Assembly: GCF_006376615.1 (NCBI RefSeq)
Contig: NZ_VEXQ01000012.1
Span: 89,035-153,034 of the forward strand
Length of the DNA stretch: 64,000 bases
Direction of reading: 5' to 3'
Origin: Buttiauxella sp. B2
GTDB taxonomy: Bacteria > Pseudomonadota > Gammaproteobacteria > Enterobacterales > Enterobacteriaceae
The notes under the pieces were generated by a model that saw only the letters and a program-made list of their open reading frames with translations, was not told the origin of the DNA and did no database searches. The translations under genes and the position numbers were made by a program. This document shows, in pieces, positions 1 to 9,655 of the stretch (the first letter of the stretch is position 1; the number at the start of each line of letters is the position of its first letter).

Positions 1-775
1 GTCAAATAGCCTCGATCGCGTCACTCAATGCAGCAATCACCACACGTTAAGTATGTATGTGAATGAGGGTTACGAAACCTATCAGAAAACATCATCGGGC
101 TGGAAAAATGGCGGCGGACCAGACCGTTTTTGTCTGATGCCAGAAGACAGTGAAACTACCTGGGATATCCGTAATCAATTTTCGTTTGTGCACCTCTATT
201 GTACGGATGAGCATCTGCGCAATATTGCTGAACAAATCTGGGATCGCAGCCCAGCGGCGATTTCGTTGGATGAGAAAATTTTTAGCGACGATCCACGTAT
301 CACGCAGCTTTATCGTCATTTTTTGCTGAGCAGCGACTGGAAACAATCGGCGAATCACTTGATGTTAAGCACCGCGTCTACGCTGTTGCTGACCCATCTG
401 GTTCAAACCTACAGCAACGTACAGTGGCGATTGCCCAATGTGCGTGGTGGGTTGGCTCCGACGGTGTTACGCAATATTCAGGCATACATAGAACAGCATC
501 TTAGTGAGCCATTAACGCTGGCCGAACTGGCGCTGGAAGCAGGGTTGAGCGAGTTTCACTTTGCGCGCATGTTCAAGCAATCAGCCCAACTGGCACCTCA
601 TCAGTATGTCATGCAGCAGCGCATGCTCCGCGCGCAAGCGCTGGTGAAAAACAGTCCGTTGTCGCTAACGGATATTGCGATGGCCTGTGGATTTAGCTCG
701 GCAAGCCATTTCAGCAATCGCTTTAAAGCCACGATTGGCGTGACGCCTTCACAACTACGCGCGACGGATAAATGA
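1..775 (+). CDS. AraC-family transcriptional regulator, 5' end cut by window
   Basis: The reading frame is open to the first base of the window without a stop, so the N-terminus lies outside; the ATG at 53 is internal or at best a late start. The last ~100 residues form the two-helix-turn-helix AraC/XylS DNA-binding domain: LAELALEAGLSEFHFARMFK is the first HTH, and LTDIAMACGFSSASHFSNRFK followed by GVTPSQLR is the second, the family signature. The upstream part would be the effector domain; its ligand cannot be told. The 3' end overlaps the convergent BenE-type gene by 21 bases. Neighbourhood suggests, but does not show, control of that transporter. Confidence 0.85.
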   Translation, partial: SNSLDRVTQCSNHHTLSMYVNEGYETYQKTSSGWKNGGGPDRFCLMPEDSETTWDIRNQFSFVHLYCTDEHLRNIAEQIWDRSPAAISLDEKIFSDDPRITQLYRHFLLSSDWKQSANHLMLSTASTLLLTHLVQTYSNVQWRLPNVRGGLAPTVLRNIQAYIEQHLSEPLTLAELALEAGLSEFHFARMFKQSAQLAPHQYVMQQRMLRAQALVKNSPLSLTDIAMACGFSSASHFSNRFKATIGVTPSQLRATDK

Positions 776-1921
776 GAACAAGGCATAACAGATACCACCC
801 GCTATCAGCCCCCAAAACGCAGAACCAACCCCTAGTAAACTGACACCAGATGCGGTGACTAAAAAGGTCACGATTGCCGCGTCGCGCTCACGTTCGTGAT
901 TTAGCGCCTGATATAGGCTTCCGGCAATAGTACTCAACAACGCAAGCCCCGCCAGAGTATGAATATAGGCGACAGGTAACGCAGTAAGTAACGTGGTTAT
1001 TGAGCCGCCAAAAACACCTGCCAGCAAATAAAACACCCCAGCCGCGGCGGCCGCCAGCCAGCGTTTGGACGGGTCTGGATGGGCTTCAGAACTCTGGCAA
1101 ATTGCGGCGGTGATTGCAGCAATACAAATTGAAAACACACCAAATGGTGCAAGCAGCAGAGCAATGGCGGCGGTGACCACAATCAGCGGCGAAACAGAAA
1201 TGTTATACCCGGACGCTTTCAAAGTGGCGACACCCGGCGCATTTTGCGAGGCCATGGTGACAAGGAAAAAGGGGATCCCAATCCCCAGCAAGCTGGATAA
1301 CGTGAAATGAGGCGCTGTGAATTCTGGCATTACCATTGCGACAGGAACACTACCCTGTTGCAGATTCCCGCTCATCACGCAGATAACCAAGCCGACCACC
1401 ATCGCGACTACGACTGCGTAACGTGGCGCCCAGGTTTTCGCCAGCAGCCATCCGAGCAACATACTCGCGCATAACAAGAAATTACCTTGTAATGAGGTAA
1501 ACGCATCCAGACCAAAGCGCAGCAGAATACCTGCCAGCATAGCAGCAGAAAGTGTGGAAGGGATAAGGCGCATCAGGCGGGCGAACAGGCCAGTTACACC
1601 GCATAATAAAATCAAGAATGAGGCGAAAATAAACACACCGATGGCTTCATTGAGCGAATGCCCGGGAAGACTGGTTGCGAGTAACGCAGCACCTGGTGTT
1701 GACCACGCGGTAAGAATAGGTGTGCGATACCAGATTGTCAGTGCAAGCGTACTGACACCCATGCCAATGCCCAGCGCTGTCAACCAGCCCGCTATTTGTA
1801 GTGTGTTAGCACCAGCCGCTTCTGCCGCCTGCCAGATGATTGCCGCCGAACTGGCGTAACCGACTAAAACCGCAACGAACCCTGCCAGTATCGTTGGCAA
1901 TGGAATTGATAATGTGCGCAT
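755..1921 (-). CDS. ydcO: BenE-family benzoate/H+ symporter-like inner-membrane transporter
   Basis: The 388-aa protein is almost entirely hydrophobic with about 10-12 membrane segments. It has the BenE family start (PTILAGFVAVLVGYASSAAIIWQAA), the conserved TPGAALLA segment near residue 75, and an SSEAH motif in the second half. E. coli YdcO is 391 aa, so it is full length. BenE of Acinetobacter imports benzoate with protons; the substrate of YdcO-type proteins is not established. Here the XRE regulator ydcN that flanks ydcO in E. coli is replaced by a convergent AraC-type gene. The ATG lies behind an AAGGGAAAAA purine stretch that serves as ribosome binding site. Confidence 0.85.
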   Translation of the reverse strand: MRTLSIPLPTILAGFVAVLVGYASSAAIIWQAAEAAGANTLQIAGWLTALGIGMGVSTLALTIWYRTPILTAWSTPGAALLATSLPGHSLNEAIGVFIFASFLILLCGVTGLFARLMRLIPSTLSAAMLAGILLRFGLDAFTSLQGNFLLCASMLLGWLLAKTWAPRYAVVVAMVVGLVICVMSGNLQQGSVPVAMVMPEFTAPHFTLSSLLGIGIPFFLVTMASQNAPGVATLKASGYNISVSPLIVVTAAIALLLAPFGVFSICIAAITAAICQSSEAHPDPSKRWLAAAAAGVFYLLAGVFGGSITTLLTALPVAYIHTLAGLALLSTIAGSLYQALNHERERDAAIVTFLVTASGVSLLGVGSAFWGLIAGGICYALFSFIRRA

Positions 1922-2066
1922 TTTTTCCCTTCTTATTGATCGCGTCGACGAACTATAGCATTACAAACCGTTAACAACAGACGGGATGATATTGAAAACT
2001 CTGCAAGTTCGTCAGGATAAGAGGGCCAGGGAAATGGCTCACCCAAACGGGAGAGCCACAAAGACT

Positions 2067-4031
2067 TTATTCGGTTTCGCTACAGGATTCTTCTTCAACT
2101 GAGTCCTGTTGCACGTTATTCAGATAGTCCAAAGCCTTCTGACGCTCCAGTGGCCGTGAGAAATAATAACCCTGCATATAGGGAACATTGCACTGCGCAA
2201 GCAACAGGCGTTGTTTTTCAGTTTCTACGCCCTCGGCTATCACTTTGAAATTAAGGCTTTTTGAGATATTCATCATCGCCTGAACAATTGACAGACCTTT
2301 TTGTTCAATATGTTGAATAAATGAACGGTCGATTTTGATGTAATCAATATTCATATTTTGGATAACGGACAGGCTGGAATATCCCGTTCCAAAATCATCC
2401 ACAGAAAACTTCACGCCACGCTGTTGTAGCAGGCTTACTTTCTGATTGATCATCATTTGTTCCGATTGGAAGATGGATTCAGTCACTTCCAGGTGCAGTA
2501 AATGGCCAGGGATTGCATAGTGTTCGATAACCCGATTAACATTATTCACAAACCCTTTGTCGTAAAACTGAATCATCGAAATATTCACGCACATGCAGGT
2601 ATCCGCATTGCGTTTATGTATTTTCGCAAGCACCTTGCAGGCTTCTTCCAGCACCCAGCTACCTACCTGAACAATACGGCCGCTTTGTTCCATTAAGGGA
2701 ATAAATTCACCGGGAGATATTTCTTCGCCCTGATAACGCCAGCGAAGCAACGCTTCAAAACTAACGACCTGACCCGCAGCATTCACAATCGGTTGATACA
2801 CGAGGCGGAATTCATTGCGTTCAAGAGCACCTTTGAGTGCCTCATTAAGCGTAATGTTGCGGTGTAGGTTACGTTCCAGATCCAGATTGTAAAAGGCAAA
2901 TCGTTCCGGATATTTACCCTTTTGCGAATACATGGCGATGTCAGCCAACTGAATCAGGCGCGTGACGGAGGTGTCATGTTCTGGGCAAACCGAAATGCCG
3001 ATAGTTGCGTTCAGGGTAACGGCATGTTCATCGAGTTTAATCGGATGAGAAAAGCAGTGAGTTATCTGCTCGGCAAGCAGGCTGGTTGATTCGTACGTTT
3101 TATCTTTAACCAGCAGAATAAATTCATCACCGCCCCAACGACACATTAAGACTTCGGCATCATTACAACGTTTAAGCCTGGCACTTAAGGTCATCAACAC
3201 TTTATCGCCAATGTTATGACCCAGCGTGTCATTGATATTTTTAAAACCGTCGAGATCGATAAAGAAAATGGAAAAATTGGTAATCTTGTGGTTCCGAAAG
3301 TCTTGTTCAACGGCCTCTACTGCGGATAAAAAAGCACTCCGGTTATACAGGCCGGTTAGTGAGTCTTTGTTAGATATTTCATAGACTTCTTGCGTTCTTA
3401 TGCGGATGGTTTCTTCCATATTCGCCACCAGCGTTTTGTTTCGGTAGCGTAATAATATCCCTTCCTTTATATATTTAGCTGAACGCACGGAGGAGACCAT
3501 CATAATGGCAGTAAAGCAGAAGCCGAGAATACCGAGGTTATGCTTGTAATGCTCTGGTTGCATTATGAGCAACAATGATATCGGCATCAGAATAATAATG
3601 TTGTACAGCGAGGAGAGCAGCAGACTACCGGAAAGTATACTTGTCGCACCGCCTGCCATCGCCGCCAGTATCACATTGGTAGTGCTTAATTCTTCGATAG
3701 AAAATTGGGGATAAAAAACGACCGCGTACACGCTCCACAACACTGCGGTAAGCAAGCAACCACTGGAAAAGCGCAGTAACCAAATCTTCTCTTTTTTATG
3801 TTCTGGTTGGCCTCTCAACCACATTTGGCTATCTATAACACGCAGGCCGAGGAGCAAAGTCATGGCCAGCCACCAGGTGATTTTGGCATGGAGATTCTGG
3901 TTATCAATAAAAGTGAAAACCATTATGGTCGCAGCAATAAAGGTAATCAGAATGCCTGGTAATGAATTGGTGTATAAAAGCCGGATGCCTTCCGATAGGT
4001 AAAGATTTGAATATTCAGTGTTTTTTGTCAT
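2067..4031 (-). CDS. Membrane-bound GGDEF-EAL protein (cyclic-di-GMP turnover)
   Basis: The 654-aa protein starts with about 200 residues of membrane helices (a MASE-like sensor region). A linker (NMEETIRIRTQEVYEISN) leads into a GGDEF domain with intact RWGGDEF near residue 300 and an EAL domain with intact EALLRW near 426. EAL-domain metal and catalytic motifs are visible: NISMIQF, EVTES, DDFGTGYSS, KIDRSFI and EGVET. Both activities, synthesis and breakdown of c-di-GMP, look chemically possible. The RxxD product-inhibition site expected five residues before GGDEF is replaced by DAEV, so feedback inhibition at that site is probably missing. It stands alone between ydcO and rlhA; the name of its E. 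coli equivalent is not clear. Confidence 0.9.
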   Translation of the reverse strand: MTKNTEYSNLYLSEGIRLLYTNSLPGILITFIAATIMVFTFIDNQNLHAKITWWLAMTLLLGLRVIDSQMWLRGQPEHKKEKIWLLRFSSGCLLTAVLWSVYAVVFYPQFSIEELSTTNVILAAMAGGATSILSGSLLLSSLYNIIILMPISLLLIMQPEHYKHNLGILGFCFTAIMMVSSVRSAKYIKEGILLRYRNKTLVANMEETIRIRTQEVYEISNKDSLTGLYNRSAFLSAVEAVEQDFRNHKITNFSIFFIDLDGFKNINDTLGHNIGDKVLMTLSARLKRCNDAEVLMCRWGGDEFILLVKDKTYESTSLLAEQITHCFSHPIKLDEHAVTLNATIGISVCPEHDTSVTRLIQLADIAMYSQKGKYPERFAFYNLDLERNLHRNITLNEALKGALERNEFRLVYQPIVNAAGQVVSFEALLRWRYQGEEISPGEFIPLMEQSGRIVQVGSWVLEEACKVLAKIHKRNADTCMCVNISMIQFYDKGFVNNVNRVIEHYAIPGHLLHLEVTESIFQSEQMMINQKVSLLQQRGVKFSVDDFGTGYSSLSVIQNMNIDYIKIDRSFIQHIEQKGLSIVQAMMNISKSLNFKVIAEGVETEKQRLLLAQCNVPYMQGYYFSRPLERQKALDYLNNVQQDSVEEESCSETE

Positions 4032-4273
4032 TTTCAGTCATCGTAGCTGAGTAACTCAACGCACTACCACTTCAGTAGGTCTAATATGATCACTCTTTGA
4101 AATTATTCTACTTGTAAGTGTAAATTAAAAAATCACGTAATACACCGTTAATTACTAAGGCATTTCAAGTCATGAGAGTTTGCACAGAGCACCATGCGTT
4201 ACGGTCTATGCTTGCGCGTCTATTCTGACTACAATAGCCACCTTTCGCCCATAACACAGAAAACAGACCTATT

Positions 4274-6235
4274 ATGCGCCTGCACGCCAATCATCTTGAA
4301 TTACTCAGCCCAGCCCGTGACACCTCCATTGCCCGCGAAGCCATTTTGCATGGTGCGGATGCGGTCTACATCGGCGGGCCTGGTTTTGGCGCACGCCATA
4401 ATGCCGGTAACAGTCTGCAAGACCTTGCCGAATTGGTGCCGTTTGCCCACCGTTATGGGGCGAAGATTTTCGTTACGCTAAACACCATCTTGCATGATAA
4501 CGAGCTGGAACCTGCACGCAGGATGATCCACGACTTGTATCAAGTCGGCGTGGATGCACTGATTGTGCAGGACATGGGCGTGCTGGAAATGGATTTGCCG
4601 CCGATTGAATTGCACGCCAGTACTCAGTGCGATATCCGCAGTGCAGAAAAAGCGAAATTCCTCTCCGATGCCGGTTTCTCGCAAATTGTTCTGGCCCGTG
4701 AGCTGAACCTTAATCAAATCCGCTCGATCCATGAAAACGTCGACGCCACGATTGAGTTCTTCATTCACGGCGCATTATGCGTGGCGTATTCCGGGCAATG
4801 TAATATTTCCCACGCGCAGACCGGGCGCAGCGCAAACCGTGGTGATTGCTCCCAGGCTTGCCGCTTGCCGTATACGCTCAAAGACGATCAGGGCCGCGTG
4901 GTGGCTTATGAAAAACACCTGCTGTCGATGAAAGATAACGATCAGAGTGCCAACCTGGCAGCGCTGGTCGATGCGGGTGTTCGTTCCTTCAAGATTGAAG
5001 GGCGCTACAAAGACATGAGCTATGTGAAAAACATTACCGCTTATTATCGCCAGTTGTTGGATGAGTTAATGGAGCAGCGCACCGACCTGGTTCGCGCCTC
5101 TGCGGGTGTAACTTCGCATTTCTTTATTCCTTCGCCAGATAAAACTTTCCACCGTGGCAGCACTGATTACTTCGTAAACGAACGCAAAATCGACATTGGT
5201 GCATTTGACTCACCAAAATATGTCGGTTTGCCAGTGGGCGAAGTACTGAAAGTCGGCAAAGATTTTCTTGATGTCAGCGTCACCGACACGCTGAACAATG
5301 GCGATGGTCTGAACATATTGATCAAGCGCGATATCGTCGGCTTCCGTGCCAATACCGTGGAAAAAACCGGTAACAACCAGTATCGCGTCTGGCCGAATGA
5401 AATGCCGGAAACGCTGAAAAACCTGCGTCCGAACCATCCGCTGAACCGCAACCTCGACCATAACTGGCAGCAGGCGCTAACCAAAACATCCAGCGAGCGC
5501 CGTATTGCTGTCGACCTGGAGTTAGGTGGCTGGCAGGAGCAACTGGTGCTGACCGCGACCAGTGAAGATGGCGTCAGCGTTAGTAAAACGCTGGAAGGGC
5601 AGTTTGAAGTTGCGAATAACCCAGAGAAGGCGTATTCAAATCTGCGCGATAGCCTGGCAAAACTGGGCCAAACAATGTATCAGGCACGCAAAATTGATTT
5701 GAATTTGCCAGCCGCGTTGTTCATTCCTAATAGCCTATTAAACCAACTGCGCCGCGATGTAATCGACGAGCTAACCGAAGCGCGTTTGCAGCAATATCAG
5801 CGTGGCACCCGTAAACCGGTAAGTGTACCGCCACCAGTCTATCCGGATGATCATCTCACTTTCCTGGCAAACGTCTACAACCATAAAGCGCGTGGATTTT
5901 ACCAGCGCTATGGTGTGAAACTGATTGATGCCGCATACGAAGCCCATGAAGAAAAGGGTGACGTGCCGGTGATGATCACCAAACATTGCCTGCGTTTTGC
6001 CTTTAATTTATGCCCGAAACAGGCGAAAGGTTCCGTCAAAAGCTGGAAAGCCTCTCCGATGCAACTGGTACATCAAGACGAAGTGCTGACGCTGAAATTT
6101 GACTGCAAACCCTGTGAGATGCACGTCATCGGCAAAATGAAAAATCACATCCTGAAAATGCCATTACCTGGCAGCGATGTGGTCGCGTCAATTAGCCCGG
6201 ATGAGTTGTTAAAGACGATGCCAAAGCGGAAATAA
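4274..6235 (+). CDS. rlhA: 23S rRNA 5-hydroxycytidine C2501 synthase
   Basis: The 653-aa protein is identical in length to E. coli RlhA (YdcP), a peptidase-U32-family protein that hydroxylates C2501 of 23S rRNA. The N-terminal U32 barrel shows ELLSPARDTSIAREAILHGADAVYIGGPGFGAR and the Cys-rich segment CNISHAQTGRSANRGDCSQACR near residue 180. Further cysteines near the C-terminus (CLRFAFNLCPKQ and CKPCEMHVIGKM) fit the Fe-S ligands known for the family. The ATG follows an AT-rich leader. The gene is monocistronic and ends at a BIME-like repeat shared with a convergent LysR gene. Confidence 0.95.
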   Translation: MRLHANHLELLSPARDTSIAREAILHGADAVYIGGPGFGARHNAGNSLQDLAELVPFAHRYGAKIFVTLNTILHDNELEPARRMIHDLYQVGVDALIVQDMGVLEMDLPPIELHASTQCDIRSAEKAKFLSDAGFSQIVLARELNLNQIRSIHENVDATIEFFIHGALCVAYSGQCNISHAQTGRSANRGDCSQACRLPYTLKDDQGRVVAYEKHLLSMKDNDQSANLAALVDAGVRSFKIEGRYKDMSYVKNITAYYRQLLDELMEQRTDLVRASAGVTSHFFIPSPDKTFHRGSTDYFVNERKIDIGAFDSPKYVGLPVGEVLKVGKDFLDVSVTDTLNNGDGLNILIKRDIVGFRANTVEKTGNNQYRVWPNEMPETLKNLRPNHPLNRNLDHNWQQALTKTSSERRIAVDLELGGWQEQLVLTATSEDGVSVSKTLEGQFEVANNPEKAYSNLRDSLAKLGQTMYQARKIDLNLPAALFIPNSLLNQLRRDVIDELTEARLQQYQRGTRKPVSVPPPVYPDDHLTFLANVYNHKARGFYQRYGVKLIDAAYEAHEEKGDVPVMITKHCLRFAFNLCPKQAKGSVKSWKASPMQLVHQDEVLTLKFDCKPCEMHVIGKMKNHILKMPLPGSDVVASISPDELLKTMPKRK

Positions 6236-6245
6236 CGGGTTTAGT

Positions 6246-6320
6246 GTCGGGTGTTGCTTACGCTAACCCGACCTAAGAAAGTGGTTGTTGGAGTGGATTA
6301 GCGCAAGGCGACATCCACTC
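6246..6320. repeat. BIME-like pair of inverted palindromic units (copy 1)
   Basis: Unit A (6246-6272) is a hairpin with arms GTCGGGT and ACCCGAC; unit B (6291-6320) is a hairpin with arms GAGTGGAT and ATCCACTC. Each has a GTCGC-type core, and the two units lie in opposite orientation. The pair is placed between two convergent genes, and its last two bases fall in the LysR stop codon. The same two units recur at 18621, 39082 and 61325. Confidence 0.85.
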
Positions 6321-7182
6321 AAGTTTGCGCACGCAACTGATCAACAATCCAACGCCCAGCAGGGCCTGGTGGTGTCTTGTTCGACCAAAGAACATCCACA
6401 TCAATACGCTGTGGCCAGCCGGCAATCGGTAGCTCCTGCAAAATATCGTGACCAAATTGCTCTACCAGCCAGCGCGGTAAAATCCCCCAACCAAAGCCTT
6501 GTTCTGCCATTTCCAACAGCATCAATAATGACGGCGAAGACCACATCGGCCCACCGCTTTTATTACGCGTCGGGTCGATAAAGGTGCTCAGACAAAGCTG
6601 GCGAACGGTTTGCAATGTGTCCATCTCAACAGCGGGCAGTCGAGCTAACTCATGCTGCCGATGAATATAAATTGCCATTTCCGCACCCACTTGCAAGCGT
6701 GACACCGTCACGTCAACAGGGTAGCGAGGTTGTACGCGAAGTACCCCAACATGCGCACGACCTATCTGAATCAGGTCGATAACGTCTTCGTCTTCGGCTA
6801 TCAAACATTCAAATTCGATATCCGGGAAACGTTGTGAGAAACGCTGGAGAATGGATTCGTGATGTGCAGTTTGCCAGACGTCAGACAGCACAAAGCTCAG
6901 GCGTGGTTCCACGTTTCCTGCCAGGCGTACTGACACTTCATTGAGCCGTTCGCTGGCCGCCATTATCGACTGGATGTACGGTAAGACATGTTGCCCTTGC
7001 GCGGTTAACGCAGGCTGGCGGCTTTGGCGATCAAATAACGTCACACCCAAATCCGCTTCCAGATTGGCAATTGCGCTGCTTACCGTCGACTGGCTTTTTT
7101 TGAGTTTACGCGCCGCGGCTGAAAATGATCCGGTTTCTACTGCTTGTAAAAAGGCTTCGAGAGATTCGGGGGAATATTTCAT
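6319..7182 (-). CDS. LysR-family regulator, probable controller of the adjacent PACE efflux gene
   Basis: This 287-aa LysR-type protein has an N-terminal winged HTH (SFSAAARKLKKSQSTVSSAIANLE, residues ~19-42) followed by a periplasmic-binding-protein-like effector domain. It is transcribed divergently from the PACE transporter at 7285 with a ~100-base intergenic region. This is the same arrangement as Acinetobacter aceR/aceI, where the LysR protein AceR activates aceI in response to chlorhexidine. It does not match E. coli YdcI in sequence, although it lies next to genes of that area. The regulatory link is inferred from position. Confidence 0.85.
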   Translation of the reverse strand: MKYSPESLEAFLQAVETGSFSAAARKLKKSQSTVSSAIANLEADLGVTLFDRQSRQPALTAQGQHVLPYIQSIMAASERLNEVSVRLAGNVEPRLSFVLSDVWQTAHHESILQRFSQRFPDIEFECLIAEDEDVIDLIQIGRAHVGVLRVQPRYPVDVTVSRLQVGAEMAIYIHRQHELARLPAVEMDTLQTVRQLCLSTFIDPTRNKSGGPMWSSPSLLMLLEMAEQGFGWGILPRWLVEQFGHDILQELPIAGWPQRIDVDVLWSNKTPPGPAGRWIVDQLRAQT

Positions 7183-7284
7183 AATCTATCGCTTTTATCG
7201 ATGGCTATTCACTTTAGTCTATCAGTAATTACGATGATAATGCGTGGCATAGCCATATTGCTGTAAGAAGACCCGGAGTAGATT

Positions 7285-7719
7285 ATGCAGTCTCAAAAAA
7301 GATCATTTGCCGAACGCATCCTGCATGCGGTGGGGTTTGAAGTTATCGCTATTGCGATTTGTGCGCCACTGGCGGCATGGATTATGGATAAGCCGTTGTT
7401 CCAGATGGGCGCGCTGGCCATCATGCTTTCGACCGTCGCAATGGTGTGGAACATCATTTATAACGCAGGATTCGACAGAGTTTTCCCGCTTGAGCAAAAA
7501 CGCCGTATGCCACTGCGTGTGGCCCATGCGCTCGGTTTTGAAGGGGGATTTATTCTGATTGGCCTACCGCTGGCCGCCTGGATGCTCGACATCACATTGT
7601 TAAAAGCGTTTATGGTCGAGATTGGTTTTTTCCTGTTCTTCCTACCGTATACCGTGATCTACAACTGGTGTTACGACGCATTACGTGCCCGTCGCTTTCA
7701 GTCTTTAGCGCAAAGATAA
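7285..7719 (+). CDS. PACE-family multidrug/biocide efflux protein (AceI-like)
   Basis: The 144-aa inner-membrane protein consists of two tandem bacterial-transmembrane-pair repeats: RILHAVGFEVIAIAICAPLAAWIMD and RVAHALGFEGGFILIGLPLAAWMLD, each followed by a second hydrophobic helix, giving four helices in all. The acidic residue in the first helix (Glu19, in HAVGFE) corresponds to the Glu15 needed for proton coupling in AceI. Known members export chlorhexidine, dequalinium and short-chain diamines such as cadaverine and putrescine. A ribosome binding site (CCGGAG) lies just upstream of the ATG, and a strong terminator follows directly. Confidence 0.9.
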   Translation: MQSQKRSFAERILHAVGFEVIAIAICAPLAAWIMDKPLFQMGALAIMLSTVAMVWNIIYNAGFDRVFPLEQKRRMPLRVAHALGFEGGFILIGLPLAAWMLDITLLKAFMVEIGFFLFFLPYTVIYNWCYDALRARRFQSLAQR

Positions 7720-7724
7720 TCCCC

Positions 7725-7752
7725 GAACGCACCTCTATGGTGCGTTCTTTTT
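7725..7752 (+). terminator. Rho-independent terminator after the PACE gene
   Basis: A perfect 9-bp stem GAACGCACC / GGTGCGTTC with loop TCTAT is followed by five T. It lies six bases after the PACE stop codon and directly before the tam stop on the other strand. Confidence 0.9.
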
Positions 7753-8514
7753 CTACCCATCCGTTTTTCGCGCCACGATAAACAAACGTGGGAACAGCAT
7801 CAGCACAGTGCCATCTTTTTGCTGCGGGTAAGCTTGCTGCAAAAGCTGGTGATAACGTTCGAGAAAAGCATTTTGTTGAATGCTATCTAAACCGGTGAGA
7901 TAGGGCCGTAAACCGGTTGAACTCAGCCATTCAATAATGGCTCGTGCCGATGGCATAACGTGGAAATAAGTTGTACGCCAGATATCCACCGTACAGCCTG
8001 CATCGGCCAGTAAATCGTAATATTCCTGTGCGGGTAACAGTGCTTCCCGACCAGCGTCCACATTTCCTAACTCAGCAGCCACCTGACGCATTAGCGTATG
8101 TGTCGGTTCCTGCCAGTTATCTGGCATTTGCACGGCCAAAACCCCGTTGTTGGCCAATTGCGCTACCAGATGTGGGAACAATTTCCGATGGTTACTCAAC
8201 CACTGCAACGACGCGTTCGCGTAGACAACATCTTGTTTTACCGATGGTTGCCAGTACGCCACATCGGCTTGTTCAAACTGACAATCAGGAAGTGCCGCGC
8301 GCGCTTTTTCAAGCATTGCCGGAGAATTGTCGATACCTGTCACTGTCGCGTGCGGGAAAGATTTATGCAGCAGTGCTGTACTGTTGCCAGGACCACAGCC
8401 CAAATCTGAAAGATGTAAAACCTGCTGATGTTGAATACGAGCGGCTAACTCTGCTGCCGGGCGGGTTCGTTCTGCTTCAAACTGTAAATAAAGAGCGGGG
8501 TTCCAGTCCTGCAT
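7753..8514 (-). CDS. tam: trans-aconitate 2-methyltransferase
   Basis: This 253-aa class I SAM-dependent methyltransferase compares with 252 aa in E. coli Tam. The start [19 protein letters not shown] matches the family start. Motif [11 protein letters not shown] (residues ~37-46) binds SAM, and [12 protein letters not shown] and NASLQWL follow as in Tam. The enzyme makes the monomethyl ester of trans-aconitate, a spontaneous product of cis-aconitate that inhibits aconitase, and acts in the cytoplasm. The gene is monocistronic and convergent with the PACE gene. Confidence 0.95.
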   Translation of the reverse strand: MQDWNPALYLQFEAERTRPAAELAARIQHQQVLHLSDLGCGPGNSTALLHKSFPHATVTGIDNSPAMLEKARAALPDCQFEQADVAYWQPSVKQDVVYANASLQWLSNHRKLFPHLVAQLANNGVLAVQMPDNWQEPTHTLMRQVAAELGNVDAGREALLPAQEYYDLLADAGCTVDIWRTTYFHVMPSARAIIEWLSSTGLRPYLTGLDSIQQNAFLERYHQLLQQAYPQQKDGTVLMLFPRLFIVARKTDG

Positions 8515-8632
8515 TGATTTCTCCTCAGACTAAACTCACATTAAATCAGGTGATACTTTAAGAAAGTGTCACCTCATACATTACGACAAATTACGCTAAC
8601 GTGGTGGGTAAAATCAGGTAAGGAAAACCGTT

Positions 8633-9655
8633 ATGAAAGTTACACGCAAACAGGAACGCATCATTCGGCGCACGCTGGAGGGCTGGTGTCAGGAGGGGGT
8701 TATTGATGCCACCGAACAACAACGGCTGCAACAAAACCTCTCGGTACAACTTTTTGACTGGCAGCGACTGAGCCGCTATGCCTTCTGGGTTGCGCTTGCC
8801 TGCGTCATCATTGCTATTGGCAGCCTGGTAGCCGATGAATATTTGATGGCGTTGCTCTTCAATTTTGGCTACGTCCCACGCGCTATTGGTTTAGGTATTC
8901 TCGCCACAGCATTTTATTTCTGGGGATTTCACCGCCAAAAACACGCGCCGGACAAACGTTACAGCAATGAAGCGATTCTATTCCTGGGCGTGTTGTTCAC
9001 TGCATTATTTTTATGGCAGCTCGGCATGGCGCTGGATAACGGTAGCGGAAACATTGCACCGTTGTTCTTAACTGGTTGTGCGATTTATGGTGCGATCGGT
9101 TATTTCGGGCGTTCAGGGCTTATCTGGCTGTTTTGCCTTTTGGCGCTAGGCAGCTACTTTGGTACTTCAACAGGGTACGCTTCCGGCTGGGGAGCTTATT
9201 GGCTCGACATGAACTACCCAATTCGTTTTGTCCTATTCGGGGGCGTGTTGCTTGCTGCTTGCTACTTACTGAAAAAACCATTGCAGCAGCGCAACTTGTT
9301 TGGCGTCAGCAAAGCGATGGGGTTGTTGTATCTGTTTATTGCCTTGTGGATATTGTCCATCTTCGGGAATTACGACCTGGATATCTGGCAAAGCGTGCGC
9401 CAGATTGAGCTGCTGCATTGGTCACTACTGTTTGCGTTAGCGGCATTCGCTTGTATCTGGATAAGCCTGAAAACCGACGACGGTATGCTGCGAGGATTTG
9501 GACTCACGTTTATCGGAATCAATCTTTATACCCGCTACTTCGAACTGTTCTGGGACGGCACCAACAAAGTGGTCTTCTTCCTGATACTCGCCGTCTCTCT
9601 GGCCCTGGTAGGACGCTACGCGGAGAAGATTTGGCGGCTTGGAGAAGGGCGCTAA
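8633..9655 (+). CDS. DUF2157-type multi-spanning membrane protein
   Basis: The 340-aa protein has a soluble N-terminal segment of about 50 residues (RKQERIIRRTLEGWCQEGVIDATEQQRL, typical of DUF2157) followed by about nine to ten hydrophobic helices. No enzymatic motif is visible and the function is unknown. A purine-rich GGTAAGGAAAA precedes the ATG. It is the last core-like gene before the island; the decayed recombinase begins at the base after its stop codon, so its 3' end may lie at or near the original integration point. Confidence 0.75.
   Translation: MKVTRKQERIIRRTLEGWCQEGVIDATEQQRLQQNLSVQLFDWQRLSRYAFWVALACVIIAIGSLVADEYLMALLFNFGYVPRAIGLGILATAFYFWGFHRQKHAPDKRYSNEAILFLGVLFTALFLWQLGMALDNGSGNIAPLFLTGCAIYGAIGYFGRSGLIWLFCLLALGSYFGTSTGYASGWGAYWLDMNYPIRFVLFGGVLLAACYLLKKPLQQRNLFGVSKAMGLLYLFIALWILSIFGNYDLDIWQSVRQIELLHWSLLFALAAFACIWISLKTDDGMLRGFGLTFIGINLYTRYFELFWDGTNKVVFFLILAVSLALVGRYAEKIWRLGEGR

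Noticed and set aside
6319..7182. LysR gene as E. coli ydcI
   Set aside because: Remembered E. coli YdcI sequence differs throughout; the divergent PACE gene points to an AceR-like role instead.
7971..8561. 196-aa open frame antisense to tam
   Set aside because: The tam product matches its family over the full length; the opposite frame has no motif.
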